A stretch of DNA of 64,000 nt from Sycon ciliatum (Eukaryota; Porifera; Calcarea; Leucosolenida; Sycettidae). Positions 46,276 through 58,802 of the stretch are shown in pieces. The stretch spans positions 35,205,351 to 35,269,350 of the forward strand of contig NC_088644.1 of the NCBI RefSeq assembly GCF_964019385.1, in the 5' to 3' direction. Numbering within the stretch: the first letter of the stretch is position 1; each line of letters begins with the position of its first letter. The position numbers were made by a program, and so were the translations under genes. Under the pieces are notes generated by a model. That model saw only the letters and a list, made by a program, of their open reading frames with translations. It did no database searches and was not told the DNA's origin.

Positions 46276-48523
46276 GTGTCACAGTGTGCGTAATGCATGC
46301 ATCTACGTGACTGGCGCTCGACCTACTGTTGTGGACATGGAAATCCGGTCGCACGTCTAGCGGCCCCAGGGTGCTGGCCATGCAGCCGTGGATAAGCGGT
46401 ACACACATGCAATTTATGCGCTGCAGCGTGATAGTCGCATCGAATCAACATGTGCCCTTCACGCAGCGTTCTGTACGCGCTGAGGGCGCCGGCCCCGGTC
46501 AATCGACCGGATTTCCATGTCCATGACAGTACGTAGCTAACTGAGCTATACGTAACGTTGCGTTCAGGCACAGCCACTAGTCTACGGTACCGGCGCTAGT
46601 GACATGTCCACTCACGCGCGATGAAAATACAGTATTTTTTGCTGGACTCGACTACGCTGTACAGACTGTCAGTGTACTGTGCTTGTGCAAGGACATCAAA
46701 GACAAAGCGTGGACAGTAGGCATGTCGCATACATGTACATCAGGGGCGTGCTCGGCCCCCCAACTAGGGGGGTGCACGGGAGCCGAGGGGAGCCCCCCCC
46801 CCCCCTCGGCAATTTTCTGCAATTTGTTTGCAACCTTTCTTGAATTTTAGAGCATATTTGCATACATTACAATTGCAATTACCCAGATTGAAAATGTTTG
46901 GGGGGTGCACGTGCCCCCCCCGTGCCCATCGCCGAGCACGCGCCTGTACATGTATGTATGTCCAAAGTGGAAACCAGTGTTTTCATCTTGGTCTTGAAGT
47001 GGGTGCTTTGGTCTTGGACTGGAGTACGAGCGGCTGTTTGTGTTGTTAGTAAAATTACTGTTCAGGTTTGTGGTTTTGAGGACAAAGGCAATGAGTTTTC
47101 AGCAGAAGACTTTGTCGGCTCTCTGGGAAAAAAACAGCGTGAAATTTCTGACGGAGAGTCGGATTCTTCCGCCACCGGCACTGCTGAAGGCAGCAGCCAA
47201 GTTGAAGTTCAAGACTGTGACGAGCCAAGTTTCACAATAGAGGACGAAACTGATGACGAGCCCGCTGCAAAAAGATTGACTTTTGGTGAAGATTATGACT
47301 TTTCCGACGTTGGCACACTCTATGATGACGAGAATTGTCGGTGGAAACTCTGTCCACGCACTGCCCCTTTATAAAACAAAGGTGGCGATCGCCAATCAAC
47401 ACTGGACACCCACCAAGTCCTTCCCTTATCCAGTCAGTGGCTTATTGCAAAATGGGGGTCGGAACTTTTTGGAAACCACCTTTTTTTGACCCGGTGCACG
47501 CGCCTGATGAAGAGTTCAAAGAGCACAAGCAAAGAAGACATCTGAGGGTGATAGCGTCCCTCATTGGGCACAACTCTACATGACTGCAGTGTTACCACTG
47601 CCCGTATTTGTCCGTATTTTTACGGAAAAAAGATGTTTTGTCCGCAGTACGGATTTCAATCGAATTATGCCGGAAAAAGCGTTTTTGTTTTCCACTCGGC
47701 GAAGTGTTTTGGTAGTCATAGAATGCTTTGGAGTTTGGACTGAAGTGTAAAAATGCAACGAAGTTTTGCTTAGCGGAGGAAGTATACAGGTGAGAAATTA
47801 CAGGAAATTCAGCAAGTGCAGCCGGTGTGACAATGGACATGCATGTGCAAGTCTGTGTGTATTGTTTTTTTTCCAAATTACACTAATAATCAGTGAGAAT
47901 ATTGACCTGAAAAAACGAGTACGGAAAACGCTGAAAAATTCCGCAAAATGGCACTGGGCAATACGGATGGGGGTAGAGGGCACTTGGTAACACTGTGACT
48001 GTACCTGCTTGTATGTATGCATACATGATCACGTATCATTATTGCACACGGGAACTGTGGCATGACTTACCCTCAGTGCATCCGTCCCCACACGGGAGTA
48101 CGAGCCCTCCTTTTCCTTGAAAGACACTCGCACTTCCGAGTCGCTTCGATCTGTCACTTCAACGAATGAAATACTACAATGTTGGCTCCATTCGCTGGCA
48201 ATGGGTAGCACTCGATCACGTTTCGGATGATCTTCAGTAAAGTACACTTTTATAGCCTCGGACTTCTTTTTCGCCCAGAGGTTCTTTGTATCCTTGTTGG
48301 CCAATGCAAACTGGGGTTTCACCACATTCGTACTGTCCTGACTCGGTCGCCTTTCAGCTTGGGGCTCAGTCCCACCCGATGCGGCCACTTCGTCCTGTTC
48401 GTCCGACTCTTGCTTTGAAGAGTTAGCGGCACATTCAGCTTTGCGCTGTTCAACATCTTGTAGCTGATCGCGTTCATCGCCAACCTCGTCGCTAGGTAGA
48501 AACACTGGATTGCGGCACCACAT
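41509..48523 (-). CDS. M12A-like zinc metalloprotease (unit 3)
   Basis: Exons A 48071-48523 (open to 48598), B 45909-46177, C 44267-44454, D 43333-43409, E 41509-41892. The predicted protein matches the unit 1 protein wherever I compared it, with all splice sites, HEFGHVLGLLHEHQSP and SIMHY kept. Same intron content as unit 1, including the 409-bp MITE in intron A-B and a longer GA tract before exon B. Confidence 0.85.
42404..43208. mobile_element. Tc1/mariner-like non-autonomous element (unit 3)
   Basis: Copy of 9539-10343, same length. Confidence 0.7.
45030..45391. mobile_element. Foldback element (unit 3)
   Basis: Copy of 12165-12526. Confidence 0.75.
45411..45866. mobile_element. Tigger/pogo-like MITE (unit 3)
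   Basis: Copy of 12546-13001. Confidence 0.65.
46208..46267. repeat. GA microsatellite, about 30 units (unit 3)
   Basis: Upstream of the exon B acceptor, close in length to unit 2 and longer than unit 1. Confidence 0.9.
46324..46531. mobile_element. Short MITE, GGACATGGAAATCCGGTCG ends (unit 3)
   Basis: Copy of 13437-13644. Confidence 0.55.
46741..46946. mobile_element. hAT-like MITE, CAGGGGCGTGCTCGGC ends (unit 3)
   Basis: Copy of 13854-14058. Confidence 0.6.
47051..47374 (+). CDS. Acidic open frame in intron A-B (unit 3)
   Basis: Same frame and stop as 14163-14486; no recognised family and no certain start. Confidence 0.3.
   Translation, partial: KITVQVCGFEDKGNEFSAEDFVGSLGKKQREISDGESDSSATGTAEGSSQVEVQDCDEPSFTIEDETDDEPAAKRLTFGEDYDFSDVGTLYDDENCRWKLCPRTAPL
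47587..47995. mobile_element. 409-bp MITE with CAGTGTTACCA ends (unit 3)
   Basis: Copy of 14699-15107, same TGACTG flanks. Confidence 0.85.
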
Positions 48524-49182
48524 GACCGCTTTCTTCACAGCACTCAACACGACTGACGTTGTATCCGTGCTATCGAAATGGAGCAGCAGTAAACTTATCT
48601 AGGTCGCTAATACTATGGGTAAAATGAATACTTGCTTTTACTATCAGTATCTGAAAGAGAAAAAAACTGTTTCTACAGTGATCATGTACATGACTAATTG
48701 AACTACATTATTTTTACAAACGCCAAAGGGCCAAAGGCAGGGCCGGGAGAGATTGAAGAAAATCCGAAAATGAGTCACCTTGTCACCACAAGGCGCTAAT
48801 TCTAGTCTGTACTGACTGTAGACTACTAGTACTACTACCAAGAGTCCATAACGGCAAGAGTATGCAACTGTGATTATGGGTGCATGCGTACGCGTGGCGC
48901 GCTGCCTAGGCGCCTTCATTACCATGATTACGTAACTAAGTTACTTGCCTTCATCACGCTCTGAAAGCATGCATTCAAACTCTCAATTTCTCGCACGAGC
49001 CCATCCGTTTTTGCTCGATTCGTTCCAGTACCTACACAATCTCTGAATTCTGATGCGTCTAGCACATCTCAATTCTAAAATCCACCGGGAATCCACAGGA
49101 AAACTACACAGACTACCCTGTTATTATTCATTGCAAAAGAACACCGAAAGGCCAGACCGCATGGTGAAGACAAATGTCTAGA

Positions 49183-52100
49183 CTACTGAAGGATTCTCTG
49201 AATCCTTGTGCCATTAACAAGAGGCAGGATGAGCGCGTTACGGGTTGAGTTTGTCGAAAACCAATTGTACTTCATCATGTGTGAAGGGGTTTTATGAAGA
49301 AATATTTTATGAACCAGTGTACAGAGATGGTGCTTATGACGAACGGAGAGAGGAGAAGTGTGTGCAAGTCGATAAAGGGCATCCGAAGGAAAACATCGAT
49401 CCTTGTTGTAAAGAATTTTAAGTGTAAATCTATGGTGGACTTCTAATTGGTTCAGAGTTGTGTCAGAAAGGCCACACCAAGCGGTATCGCAATAGTCGAA
49501 TATAGGGAGAATATAGCACTGATAAAATAATAGTTTACGCTGGATGGGCAAATGAGTGCAATGTGGTTGTAGTACCCCTTATGCTGAACTGGTTCGCTTG
49601 CATACACAGTTGACATGTGCAGCCCAAGAGAGTTTGCAGTCAAACATCACACCTAGATGTTTGTGCTGAGTAACAACACGGATAGGCATAGTCGAGTCAG
49701 GGAAGTATAATGGTTGATCAGGAGGGGATGAAGAAATATACATGGCTTCTGTCTTGTCTATATTGGGCTGGAGTTTCCACGTTTGCATCCACATGACAGT
49801 GCTGTTGATGCGATGCTGCATGGTAAAGAGTAATTGTGCAGGGGAGGAATCAGAACAGATAAGGCCAGTGTCATCCGCATACAAACTAACATCGGGGACA
49901 ACTGAAGGTAGGTCATTAACGTAAAGCAAGAATAACAAAGGACCCAGAATGGAACCTTGGGGCACTCCAGACGTTACAGGGAGGGGATCAGACAAGAAAT
50001 AGGACAAGCGAACAGCCTGAGAACGAGCAGACAGATACGAGGATATCCAACGCAAGGCAGCATCCTCCACCCGGAAGGTGACCTCCAACTTGGCAAGTAA
50101 GCCACGATGCCAAACGGTGTCGAATGCCTTAGCCAAGTCGAAAAACACCATTCCCACGTGCTCCCCACAGTTCCTCTTTGTCGCTATGTCTTGGACAAGT
50201 CGAGTCACCTGGTATTGAGTTGAGTCACCACGGCAGAATCCCGACTGAGCTGGTGAGAGAGCCGGAGCGATGTGCAGGTAGAGGGAATCGAATACAATAC
50301 GCTCACAAAGTTTGGAAACTGTGCGCAGCAGAGAGATGGGGCGGTAGTTTGCCGGGCAAGCACGGGAGCCTTTATTCTTGTAAAGCGGTGTCACGATGGC
50401 GGATTTCCAATCCTGTGGGAATGTACCAGTTCGAAATGACATATTTAAAAAAAATAATGGCGAGAGGATAGGCTATTGATGGTGCAAGAGACTGCAGCAC
50501 TTCATTCGGGATCCCATCTGAGCCGGGAGACTTTCCACATTTCAGGCGCTTCAGATATTTCCGAACTTGAAACGTAGTGACATGTCACGGCTGTTAGCTG
50601 CACTTGGATCGCGGCAACTTAGTTTTCTGCACGTGAACCCTGAAAAATCAATGCATGCTCATGCATGTTCATGCATAACCAGTCAGCTGGCCTGCTCGCC
50701 CACGCATTTGACAGGTAACAATTCCATCAAATTTGAGATATCGCTTCGTTCTAAGTCTCAAAACAGTTCTAAAGTCACCAAACCACGCTGGTAATCGATG
50801 GCTATTCAATGTTAACATCTTCAGGAAGACTTCAGCCGTTTCCCGAGAGTTTGGGCATCGTTGCCGTTATTTTTCACGGTGTTCTTCTTCGTCCTGTCTG
50901 GAGCTGCAATTGCATCCTGGAATTATTTGAAAGGTATTTCGTGCGGGCTGTGGGGGGTTCCAACAGGCATAAACTGACATCGCTATAGGATAACTGGTAA
51001 CTTTCACCCTTCAAGGAGGTAGAGCAATGAGAATTTTTTTGTGGCGGTCGTCCAATTTTTGTGGCGGTCATGGCTGTATTTGTGCACTTCCAAGGCTTTC
51101 ATTCTGCCTGATACTACTTCGGACTGTATGGGAATCGTTGTTTAGGCACATGTAGCTGTCTTATTTGGTAGATCTGCTGTTTTCAATCACTTGGGACACT
51201 TTGTCTAGCCTATTTGTCTTTCGTTCGTGCCATCTATCAGTTTTGTGGGGTGCCTTGACCTGTATTTGTGAAGTTCTCGAGTAAAGACCCTAATTCTTGA
51301 CTGGAGTCACGTCTTGAATTGAATTTGCTTGGTGAGCCCTCGTTCACGCAGTTGTACTTATCGTAATAGTCAATATCTGCTTGCTGGACGGACTAGCGGC
51401 TAGAATAGGGATGACCAAATGGTCCAAGTGTGTACTAGTACACGATTATTGTTTCCATCATCGTGAAATGCTCGTTGTGGAATTGCAGCCGTCTGCCTTT
51501 GGCACTGAGGACATGAGGAGAGTTGATTGTTACTTCTGCTCAGCAATGAAGCGATCATCAGCTCTCTTTGTTCTAATTATTGAGAGGACATACCGGCATC
51601 GCAATCAAGTAAAGATTAGGCAAACCTCGCCAACCTCCAAAGAGAGTCGAAGATATTTTCTCCAAATGCAAAGACGATCTTTGTGAGTTTGTGACTTGCA
51701 TTTGCGTGCATACATGAGCAAGTCATGGACCACGGCACGTGCGCGGTTACCATGCCATCTCGAACCGACGCCATCTTTCTAAGTTGCCGCTTCTTGACAG
51801 CCGTGGACAGTGATTGTACGGAACGGAACAGATATGAAAGGCGACTGGGGCAAAAGGGGGAATGCGCCACGAAGGATCATCAGCCAGCCCAAATGAGGTG
51901 AACTGAGTGTTCAGAATATCAGCTATGCTCTTGGGGGACGTGGCGACCGTACCGTCGGATGCTATCATCGTTTGGGGCATGACACGGCCGGAAGTGTGCC
52001 GCTGTGCTCGCACAAACTGAAAGAGTGTAGGTCGATTCGGTGACGTTAGTGATGCTTGGATGGAGCGTATATATTGACGATGTGCTTGCCGAGACAGGTG

Positions 52101-53312
52101 CTTTACAGCATTCCTTTGTCGGTTATAAGCTGCATGATTTACTGCTGTCGGATATTTTTTGTACACACTATATAGATCACGCTTGCGTTTTACAGCAGAC
52201 CTGAGCCCAGCAGTAACCCATGGTGGAGATTGCATGCGGGGTCGTGGAGATGTCACAGTGTGGGTGGCTCCGAATGAGGTGAGGTGACGACGGAAGGCGG
52301 ACTGGAGCTCACAATCAAAGTGATGAAGTGCGTCATTAACATCAGTGTACGAGTTCAGAGAGGACCAGTTGTAGCCAGCTAAATCAGCGTTGATTAATTG
52401 CCAAAGGTGCGAAGGTACTTGTTTGAAGCGATACAGTGAAGAGGGAGGACCAGTGGAAGAGTTGGGGAAGTAGTTCGAAATAGGGGCGTAACATAAAGTG
52501 CAAACAATCTGTATATGGTCAGACATACCCAAGGGAGGTGCTTGATCAATTGAGCGCATGAGGCGTGGTCGGTTGGTGATCACCAAGTCCAGACACGAAA
52601 CAGAGCCATTAGGCGAGGAATGAGTGGGGAAGTCAACCATCTGGTGGAGCCCAAGAGCAGCAAATACTGTGCTAAGGAGATCACCAGCCTTCGAGGTAGA
52701 CTCGGTGGGACACCAGCTTGAGTTGTGGGCGTTGAAATCGCCAGTCACTAACAGATCATAAGAATCTAAACAGACTGACTGTAATGCCTCAACAAACATG
52801 TCACAAAAGTACGACAATTGCATTGTGCTCTGTGAGGGTGGTCGATACATGCAGCATAGTAAGATGTGATTCTGAGATTGAGTAGAGGGGGAGCCAAGTT
52901 CAAGCCACACAGACTCGCAGCCAGGGCGTTGAAGGTCGGCACGAGGGGAGACGTAAGGAAAGGAGTCCGAACGGACAAGTACGGCAACACCCCCATACCC
53001 ACGGCTACAATGTGCTTACCGATTGTCTTCCGGAGGTCGATCTCTGCGGATGCAGATATAGCCTGACAGTGAGAGCGGGTTCGAGGGACAGAGCCACGTC
53101 TCTGTTAGGCAGATTATGTCAGGCTTAGCACATTCGGCAATAACGCAGAGCTCAGACAACTTGTTGACAACAGAGCGACAATTCAGAGATACTAGGGTTA
53201 AATCACGCTGGGATTTAGGGAAAAAAGGGAACGCTGATGGATTTAGCGCAAGACCATTCGACTTAGCACCCCGAAGACTACAACTGGTGAAAAGTAGCAA
53301 AAGCCATGGCAA
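49183..53312 (-). mobile_element. CR1/L2-group LINE, interrupted (unit 3)
   Basis: Copy of the unit 1 LINE with the same two TAA codons and the same 1.22-kb insertion; YADD and GDFNAHN motifs present. Confidence 0.85.
50586..51805. mobile_element. 1.22-kb insertion in the LINE (unit 3)
   Basis: Copy of 17698-18917, same boundaries. Confidence 0.75.
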
Positions 53313-53605
53313 CTAACGCACCATTCAACAGCTTGGAATCCTGACCGCCACTAGTGACTAGGCACTATTCAGCCTGGTCTACACCACACTGTGGCACACA
53401 GCTATGAAGTGACATTTTCTGTCCCAGGGGAAACTCGCGGAAAAAAAGGGCACATTTTCGGCCATAACTCTTGAACGGCTGGTCAGATAGGGACACAGTT
53501 TTCAGAGAATTTGCAGCTATTCATGCTCTTTCAACTGACGTAGCACTCAATATGAATTTACAAATTCGATTTTTCAGCGAATTTTTGGGTGATGTGCCCC
53601 CTTAA

Positions 53606-54565
53606 GGGGGCACATCACCCAAAAATTTCATATGGCATTCAATTGACCGTAACTTTGGTGTTTCTCAGTGGATTTGAGTGAAATTTTGACCACACACTCC
53701 TGCCACTATGCTGGCCCTCAGGACATGATTTACAAGTTCTTGCGCCTCACTGACAGGCTTTCCAGGCCGGAAAAACTCAAATTTCCGGCATAGTGCTACG
53801 GTGTGCGAGCCACCCAGGAGCCAAACAAATGCATTTACATTTTTTTCACATTTTCGTGCCCATTCTGTCCGTGCGCGGGACCCAAACCTAAAACAAGTCC
53901 AGAAGCAGCCATGGGTGGTGGGGTACGGCCCCTCAACGTGGCCCTGGAATCTGTCACAAAGGAACGAGTGGGCGTTCTTTCACGGACTCCCACAGACCCA
54001 AGTCAATTTTTGAATTTTTTTAGGTTTGGCACGTGCTACGAGGTCGTACCTTTGATACAACATCCAGTGCTGGGACCTCCACAGCAAGCCATTTCCACAG
54101 CGCTGCACACCAAATCCAGGATGCCCTCAGAAACCGGCAAAGACTGCCACTAACGTTTCACTACTGCCTAGTACTGAATCCTACCTGACTTCTTGACACG
54201 ACTCAAACTTGCCAAAGTCACTAAATCAACGTCAACTACAATAATCAAGCCACATATCTGGAACGTCACGAGGGTGCTGGCAAAAGTCCTGCTGCACGGC
54301 GGCGGGCTTCGCCCGCCGCCGTGCAGCCCAATACGTGGTTTTTTAACGTGATTTTTTGGACTTTTTTGGACAAATGACAGCATGCGACAAAAAAATCTTT
54401 CCTTGCAAGGGCACATTTTCGGCCATAACTCTTGAACGGCTGGTCAGATAGGGACACAGTTTTCAGAGAATTTGCAGCTATTCATGCTCTTTCAACTGAC
54501 GTAGCACTCAATATGAATAATTTACAAATTCGATTTTTCAGCGAATTTTTGGGTGATGTGCCCCC
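53606..54565. mobile_element. Non-autonomous TTAA element (unit 3)
   Basis: Copy of 20718-21684, flanked by TTAA at 53602-53605 and 54566-54569; solo right end at 53447-53601. Confidence 0.8.
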
Positions 54566-54569
54566 TTAA

Positions 54570-57126
54570 GGTGGCAGATCCCCTTTTGGGTCCAAAAAAA
54601 GGACCAAAAAATGAAAGTTGTCAGAATGAGGCCATATCCGGCTCATTTTCCTCCTAAAGTGATGAACTTTCCGCTGGTGTAATTTTTTATGCGGTAAACA
54701 ACACGACGGTTGGGAAATTTTGAAAATTCAAACCAACTCCCACTGCGAATTTGTAAAAAATCAGCTGATCTCCACTTTGAATGCAGTTCGCAAGCGCAAT
54801 CAATCTTCGTTCCGGTTCACCGCGTGGATCGCGGAGGGTGCCAAGACCGCCAGCTATTTGTGTGTGTGTGCCGTGTTGGCTTTTAGTTGTACCCCGTACC
54901 GACCCGTACATCTACTCAGCTCTGCAGTACAGTCAGCTCAGCACTGGTACGGTGTCACTGTCAGCACGAACAAAAAAAATGCAAATCCGCGTCAAAGGAA
55001 GTACAGAAAAATTTGGAAATTGGCGTGGCCGCTGTTCTCTGTAGCTTTTGTCTTCTGGTCATTGGCAATTAGAGGAGATAGTCCGCTAACTACAGAGCCA
55101 AGAAGCGTGTTTTCTACGGGAACCAGTTCCAGAGCCCCAAGCGCAGAGATCTGGAGAAAGAAAACGAGTCTGCATCTCGTGCTCAAACTGAATGTGACTC
55201 TGAGCAATTGGGAGTACCTGACACGTCTCGTAGCTGTGAACCCTTGGCTGGCGATCTGAACTTACTTGCAGATGAGGATACCGAGAGCGCTGGTGACTCC
55301 AATGAAGACTCGAGTGAGGAGAGTGGTGAAGTCCTGGATTCTGACAAGCGGAATTTTAGTTTGCAGAAATTAAATTTAATTGCAGAATTTATTGTCCACA
55401 TCAGCAGTTTGCAGAAAATGTAAGAGCTGGCCTAGTCTCCATAATTGAAGTTGCATGCAACTACTGCACTGCTGTTGCTTCACCGCCCGCAGTGGGAAAG
55501 ACATCCAGTTATTTTGAATTGAATAGAAAGAGCGTACTGGCTATGCGCCTGCTTGAACGAGGCCGCGAGGATTTCCGGAAATTGTATGCATTCCTCGATT
55601 TGCCAACGCCGGTTGCAAAGAAGAACTACCAGCGCCACGTGAAGAATCTTCACCAAGCTGCTAAAGCTACTGCAAGTTTGAGCATGAATAATGCTGCTGA
55701 AGTTGGGTTCACACAACGAGTTGCAGCCGGGGAGGAATCGCCAGCCGAAATCGCCGTCACAGCGGACGGAACATGGATGCGACGAGGATACAGCTCCTTA
55801 TATGGCATGCAGACTGTGATTGCTTGGGAGACACACACATTTTGTGGACGTGGAAGTGTTGACCCGCTATTGTACTTTCTGCACAAGGAAGGAGACTCCC
55901 TACGGAACTATTTTGGAAATGCTATCTGCAGGATTGCAGGCTTCGTCACAGCGATGGCCCGTGTTATTTGGGCATCTGTTTGCCACAACGTACAGTCCAA
56001 GGATGCCGAGAAATGCAATCAGTTCTGCCCAGAAGGACTCAGGGTGCAGGTGGCAGCAATAGAAGTGTGGATATGGCAATGTTTCTGTGGCAGTTTCTTC
56101 ATCGTCAAACAACACTATCCCTGTTGCAGTCTTTGAAGAAATTAAACCTGTATATGTCCATCTTGCCGACAAATCCCTCCTACAGGGCTGTGTTCGCCGT
56201 GCCACACAGAATGCCAATGAAGCACTCAATGGCACTATTTGACATCTCTGTCCAAAGGAATCGTTCTGTAGCTCCATAACTGTTGAGACTGCTGTGTTCC
56301 TGGCAGTGATCGTGTTCAATGAAGACCACAGTGAGCTTGCCGAAGTAGTACAGCGTATGGGGTGCACTGTTAGTCCGTCGTTGGAGAGAAATCTAGGTGT
56401 CTTTCAAGAGGAAAACTGTACCACAAGCGTAGAAAGTCGTCAGAAGAGGAGCAAAAGGCAAGGAAGCATTGCAGAGCAATGAAGAAAGGGTTTCTGGATC
56501 AAGCACAGCACAAGGAAGAAGAAACATATGCTGCTGGTGGCTTTTGAAAGGTGAAACTGGAGTGTACTTTTTCCTGAATTTGACCCTCTTTTTCATGGAC
56601 TCCGACAAGCTTGAGCCAACATATCTCAGGGCTTACTTGTCATGGAATCATAATCTTGGGCATTATTCACATCTACGTGAAATTTGCTAGGTGCTAAACT
56701 AAACAGAACTGTCAATATCCCAGCGAGGTTCTTCCAACTGGCATGCCTCTGAATTATCTGTAAACATCGCGTTTCTGATCTGTAAAATTGAAAATCACAA
56801 TGCTCCACTGTACATATGTTTGCAAGGTTTAGTCTAGTTTAGCACCTCGAGCTGTCAGTCTGCATGAGTTCTGAGCAAATTAATACTGCTGGGTACCATT
56901 AGCCTCTGTTCTCTTTTGGCTCAATCCTTGCCCTCTACGTGCGATATGAACGCATTTTGGCTGAGAGCAAGTTCGGCACTTCAAGATATGTGAGATGTGT
57001 GAAAAATGATTCTGAACCTAGGTATGAACACCCTCAACATCACTGCCAAGTTTGGTTTGGATATTCCTAGCTGTTCATGACTTCTGGTCCAAAGAGTGTA
57101 GTATACGGAAAAGGGGAACTGCCACC
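54570..57126 (+). mobile_element. Kolobok-type element, decayed (unit 3)
   Basis: 2557 bp with ~18-bp inverted ends GGTGGCAGATCCCCTTTT (one mismatch between ends), flanked by TTAA at 54566-54569 and 57127-57130. It is a third distinct family member in the same backbone TTAA and orientation. Its coding region is broken. Confidence 0.85.
55095..56530 (+). pseudogene. Kolobok-type transposase pseudogene (unit 3 element)
   Basis: Pieces align in order with the intact unit 1 protein: RAKKRVFYGNQFQSPKRR and an acidic stretch (to about 55423, then a stop), LNRKSVLAMRLLERGREDF, VTADGTWMRRGYSSLYGMQT, then a jump to MARVIWASVCHNV. The centre of the catalytic domain, including the GDGD and ECVGHVQKR region, is deleted. 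After a frameshift the C-terminal part continues as LADKSLLQGCVRRATQNANE, with a TGA just after NGTI near 56241. So the relic keeps the first Asp and the last Glu but not the middle of the active site. Confidence 0.8.
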
Positions 57127-57256
57127 TTAAGGACGCGAGCACTATTGAACCATTATCAGTTGTATGATGATTGCCTATTTAGGCGTGAAGCTATTGTAAC
57201 AACGGTGATGCGTGCTGCTCTGTGACTAGTGTGCACTGGGTGATGCGTCGAATGCT

Positions 57257-57764
57257 TAGGCCTTGACCATCTTGTTGACGGATTATGCTAATATTTTCGT
57301 GAAATTATGCTTTTCGCATTGCTGAAAAAATTGCAGAATTATGCTGTTTTTATGGTAAAAGTTACCATATTATGCCGCATTATGCTCACATACGCTGCTA
57401 ATGCAAAATGGTTCTGTGCAAAATAACAAGGGAATTTTTTTGTAGAGTAGGTTGTACTGTAGTACTAGTAGCAAAAGTTCAACGGGGTCAATGCATCGTC
57501 CGACCTGGCTACGACCATCACTGATTGTAGTGGACTGGACATATCATCAAGGCCAAGGGAGTCGTAAACCTACTTCCTACTATCCTAGTGCATCTACTTG
57601 TACTTGTACTTGTAGAACATGTTCAACTGTATGGAATTTGATGCGAACAGGCGGATTATTACAATTTTATGCGATTCGTATGCAATTTGCCTCGAATTAT
57701 GCGATTATTCGATTCTGGAAGGAATTATGCGAAAAATTATGCTAGCATAATCCGTCAAGGCCTA
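57257..57764. mobile_element. hAT-like MITE (unit 4)
   Basis: Copy of 7096-7603. Confidence 0.8.
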
Positions 57765-58802
57765 CGAATGCTACATCCATAGTTACATTATCATCAACTA
57801 ACTATTTTATTTATAATTACTTCAAAGAAGTATTTTTATTTAAAGGATCTCCCAGAGGCGATGGCCTGTCGAGGGGATCTCCTGATGCAAATCATGCAAT
57901 AGAAATAAACAGTGAGGAAAACTACACGTGTTACAGTATATGCTACATAATGAGCAATAAACTACTTAGTGTGTGCGGATTTTGGCTAGCCCACTTCGAT
58001 GCCCTAACGCCTTGTGCATGCCCTATACAACAGGTATACTTGTACTGTGATCACTTTCTGTAAAAAAAATCTATTTTCCGCTTTGCCATGATTGCTGTGT
58101 TTGCTTTCTTTCTATATAAAATAACATGGCGAGCACGGAGACACATTTATATTTTCATGTCATGGTATGCATGCATGGTGAACGTATTAGAACTCAACTG
58201 GCACTTGGAACATTATTGTAAGTGAGATGTCTGGCTTAATCTGCATGTATCTACATAGAAGGAAACCAAACATTGGCTGAAGATGATGATACAGTGAAAC
58301 TTGTCTAGTCGACTGCTCAAGGGACTTTCAAAGTGGGGTCTCTGTAGCAAGGTGGTCTCTTTATCCCAGTGGCATTTGACTGGAAATAGCATCCCTTGGT
58401 CCTGGCTGCAGTGATCTCCTGGGACAGGTGGTCGCCTTATCCGAGTGGTCGCCTTGACAGGTTTAATAACTGTACATGCGTCCAGGTGAAGACAAACAGA
58501 GAGCCAACATGTAACATGTGTAGCACGGGGACGACAACCCTTGACCTTGGCCTTGGCAGCAGTGATCAGTCGTCTACCTACCCACATACACATTCTCGTC
58601 TATGACACATGCAAGGCTGCATACTGGCGGCAAGACTCATTCGTCAAGGCAAACACAGTAAACCCAGTCGGTCACCTCAGCTATGCTGCAACTACACGAC
58701 CAACGGTGTACTAGGAAAATCTCCACAGCGCTGGACAGCACTCTTGGTCTACTGTCAACAAAAGATCTGGAAAAATCTTTTTGAATATACCTATTTCAAG
58801 TA

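Larger units (their letters stand above)
39849..57142. repeat. Array unit 3 (17,294 bp)
   Basis: Same insertions and protease type as unit 1, despite unit 2 lying between them. Ends with a third, 2557-bp Kolobok-type element. Confidence 0.95.
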
